NCBI GenBank assembly: GCA_910589035.1
Contig: CAJUSI010000058.1
Coordinates: forward strand, 1 to 15,051
Source: an uncultured Acetatifactor sp.
GTDB lineage: Bacteria; Bacillota; Clostridia; Lachnospirales; Lachnospiraceae
Direction: 5' to 3'
Length of the DNA: 15,051 nucleotides
The notes beneath the pieces were generated by a model. It searched no databases. It was given only the letters and a program-made list of their open reading frames with translations, and was not told where the DNA came from. Shown one piece after another: positions 13,999 to 15,051 of the stretch (position 1 is its first letter; every line of letters begins with the position of its first letter). A program made the translations under genes and the position numbers.

Positions 13999-14952
13999 AT
14001 GGTCAAATATATTCTCCAGAGAATACTGTATATGATCATGGTGTTTTTTATCATCACCCTGATGTGCTTCGTTCTTGTCCGCATGCTCCCTCTGCCGGTG
14101 CTTCCGCCGGAGGATCCGCATACCACCGTGGTGCTCATGCGGCGGGAGGCTCTGGGCTACAACGAGCCGTATCTGATGCAGTTCTGGCTGTTTTTGAAGA
14201 ATATCTTTACCAATTGGGACTGGGGCCTCAGCGAGAAGCTGTACTTCGGCCAAAACGTGTGGGACATTTTTGTGGGCAAGCTGCCCGCCTCCATGATCGT
14301 CAACCTGTATTCCATCATCGGATCCATTCCGATCGGAATCGGTCTGGGCATTTTTGCGGCCCTGAAGAAGAACACCTGGATCGACTACATCATCTCCACC
14401 CTGACCATGGTGGTCATTTCGGTGCCCAGCTTTGTCTACGCCTTTTTAATCCAGTATATTTTCTGCTTTAAGCTTCAGTGGTTCCCTTTCCTCATGGCAG
14501 GCGGCACCAACTACTTTACATGGAAGATGTTCCGTTCCCTGATCCCGCCGGTGATGGCTCTCTCCTTCGGCACCATCGCGGGCTTCGCCCGCACTACCCG
14601 CGCCGAACTGACCGAGGTACTGACCAGCGAGTTCATGCTCCTGGCCCGCACCAAGGGTCTGACCCGCGCGCAGGCCACGGTGCGCCACGCCCTGCGCAAC
14701 TGCTTTGTGGTCATTGTCCCCGCCGTGTTCGGTGCGTTCATCGGTATCCTGGGCGGCTCCCTCATCATCGAGGGCATCTTCGCCATCCCCGGCGTGGGCG
14801 GCCTGACCCTGAACGCCATCAACGGCCTGGACTACAACATCTTCATGCTGTCTACCTGCTTCTACACCGCCATCGGCCTGGCGGCCAGTCTCGTGGTGGA
14901 CGTCAGCTACGGCTTTATCGACCCGCGCATTCGCATGGGATCCAAAAAGTAA
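13999..14952 (+). CDS. Oligopeptide ABC transporter permease, OppB paralogue
   Basis: This is a channel subunit of the right transporter, 317 residues long. TM1 spans about 8-30, an extracellular loop runs to about 95, further membrane segments follow, the EAA coupling loop starts RAELTEVLTSEFMLL at 201, and the C-terminus reads FIDPRIRMGSKK. The coupling loop and C-terminus are nearly identical to those of the left OppB, while the extracellular loops differ and are shorter. GGAGG (13986-13990) lies 8 nt before the ATG. It follows oppA2 by 162 bp containing two hairpins and is 14 bp from oppC2. Codon use is as GC-rich as in oppA2. Confidence 0.95.
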   Translation: MVKYILQRILYMIMVFFIITLMCFVLVRMLPLPVLPPEDPHTTVVLMRREALGYNEPYLMQFWLFLKNIFTNWDWGLSEKLYFGQNVWDIFVGKLPASMIVNLYSIIGSIPIGIGLGIFAALKKNTWIDYIISTLTMVVISVPSFVYAFLIQYIFCFKLQWFPFLMAGGTNYFTWKMFRSLIPPVMALSFGTIAGFARTTRAELTEVLTSEFMLLARTKGLTRAQATVRHALRNCFVVIVPAVFGAFIGILGGSLIIEGIFAIPGVGGLTLNAINGLDYNIFMLSTCFYTAIGLAASLVVDVSYGFIDPRIRMGSKK

Positions 14953-14966
14953 GGAGGGAGTAAACG

Positions 14967-15051
14967 ATGACTGATATGATGAATGAACGGATTCCTGCCG
15001 AGAAGTTTGCTTTCGTGCAGGAAAATGAGAGACTGCACGACAAGGAGCTTC
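14967..15051 (+). CDS. Oligopeptide ABC transporter permease, OppC paralogue (5' end only)
   Basis: Only 28 codons are in the window (MTDMMNERIPAEKFAFVQ onwards). The cytoplasmic N-tail matches that of the left OppC: EKFAFVQENERLHDKEL here against EKFVLHSAGQRLHDEKL there. AAGGAGGGAG just after the oppB2 stop provides the ribosome site for the ATG at 14967. Gene order A-B-C repeats the left operon, so ATPase genes probably follow outside the window. Whether it has the same extracellular insert cannot be seen. Confidence 0.85.
   Translation, partial: MTDMMNERIPAEKFAFVQENERLHDKEL

Noticed and set aside
1..15051. CRISPR arrays, tRNA or rRNA genes
   Set aside because: None seen: no regularly spaced repeats and no recognisable tRNA or rRNA segments on either strand by eye.

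Overview
The window looks like part of a Clostridia (Bacillota) chromosome, most likely a gut Lachnospiraceae. I infer this from the oversized Opp-type ABC transporter proteins, the Lachnospiraceae-style Rpn nuclease with Gly-Arg-Glu repeats, strong AGGAGG ribosome sites, SigA-like promoters and lipoprotein signals. No search was run, so the genus is open.

Layout. Two paralogous oligopeptide-type ABC transporter operons stand head to head. The left one runs leftwards on the minus strand: oppA (8005-5513), oppB (5335-4280), oppC (4280-2733), oppD (2708-543) and oppF (505 to beyond base 1). The right one runs rightwards on the plus strand: oppA2 (11281-13836), oppB2 (13999-14952) and oppC2 (from 14967 past the end). 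Between them lie two minus-strand genes, an Rpn-family PD-(D/E)XK nuclease (9430-8372) and a complete tyrosine recombinase (10885-9665). Each has its own recognisable promoter.

How the parts work together. Each lipoprotein OppA would capture a peptide outside the cell, OppB and OppC would form the channel, and OppD and OppF would hydrolyse ATP. Several left-operon parts are much larger than usual. OppD carries about 365 extra residues inside the nucleotide-binding domain, OppC about 180-200 extra extracellular residues, OppF about 60, and OppA is about 830 residues long. OppD has also lost all four C-terminal cysteines that are typical of the family.

Most interesting feature. A 63-bp block (60/63 identical) lies in front of both oppA genes in inverted orientation and brackets the rpn-integrase cassette. 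In the left copy the block supplies the -10 of a consensus promoter whose TTGACA -35 lies just inside the bracketed segment. The right copy has the same -10 but no good -35. Inverting the segment between the repeats would move the -35 from oppA to oppA2. A recombinase-controlled promoter switch between the two transporters is therefore a concrete, testable hypothesis. The rival explanation is a shared operator kept after operon duplication. Other points worth attention are a strong in-frame internal ribosome site in rpn (possible intragenic antitoxin), an operator-like palindrome over the rpn -10, and long perfect hairpins between oppA and oppB in both operons.
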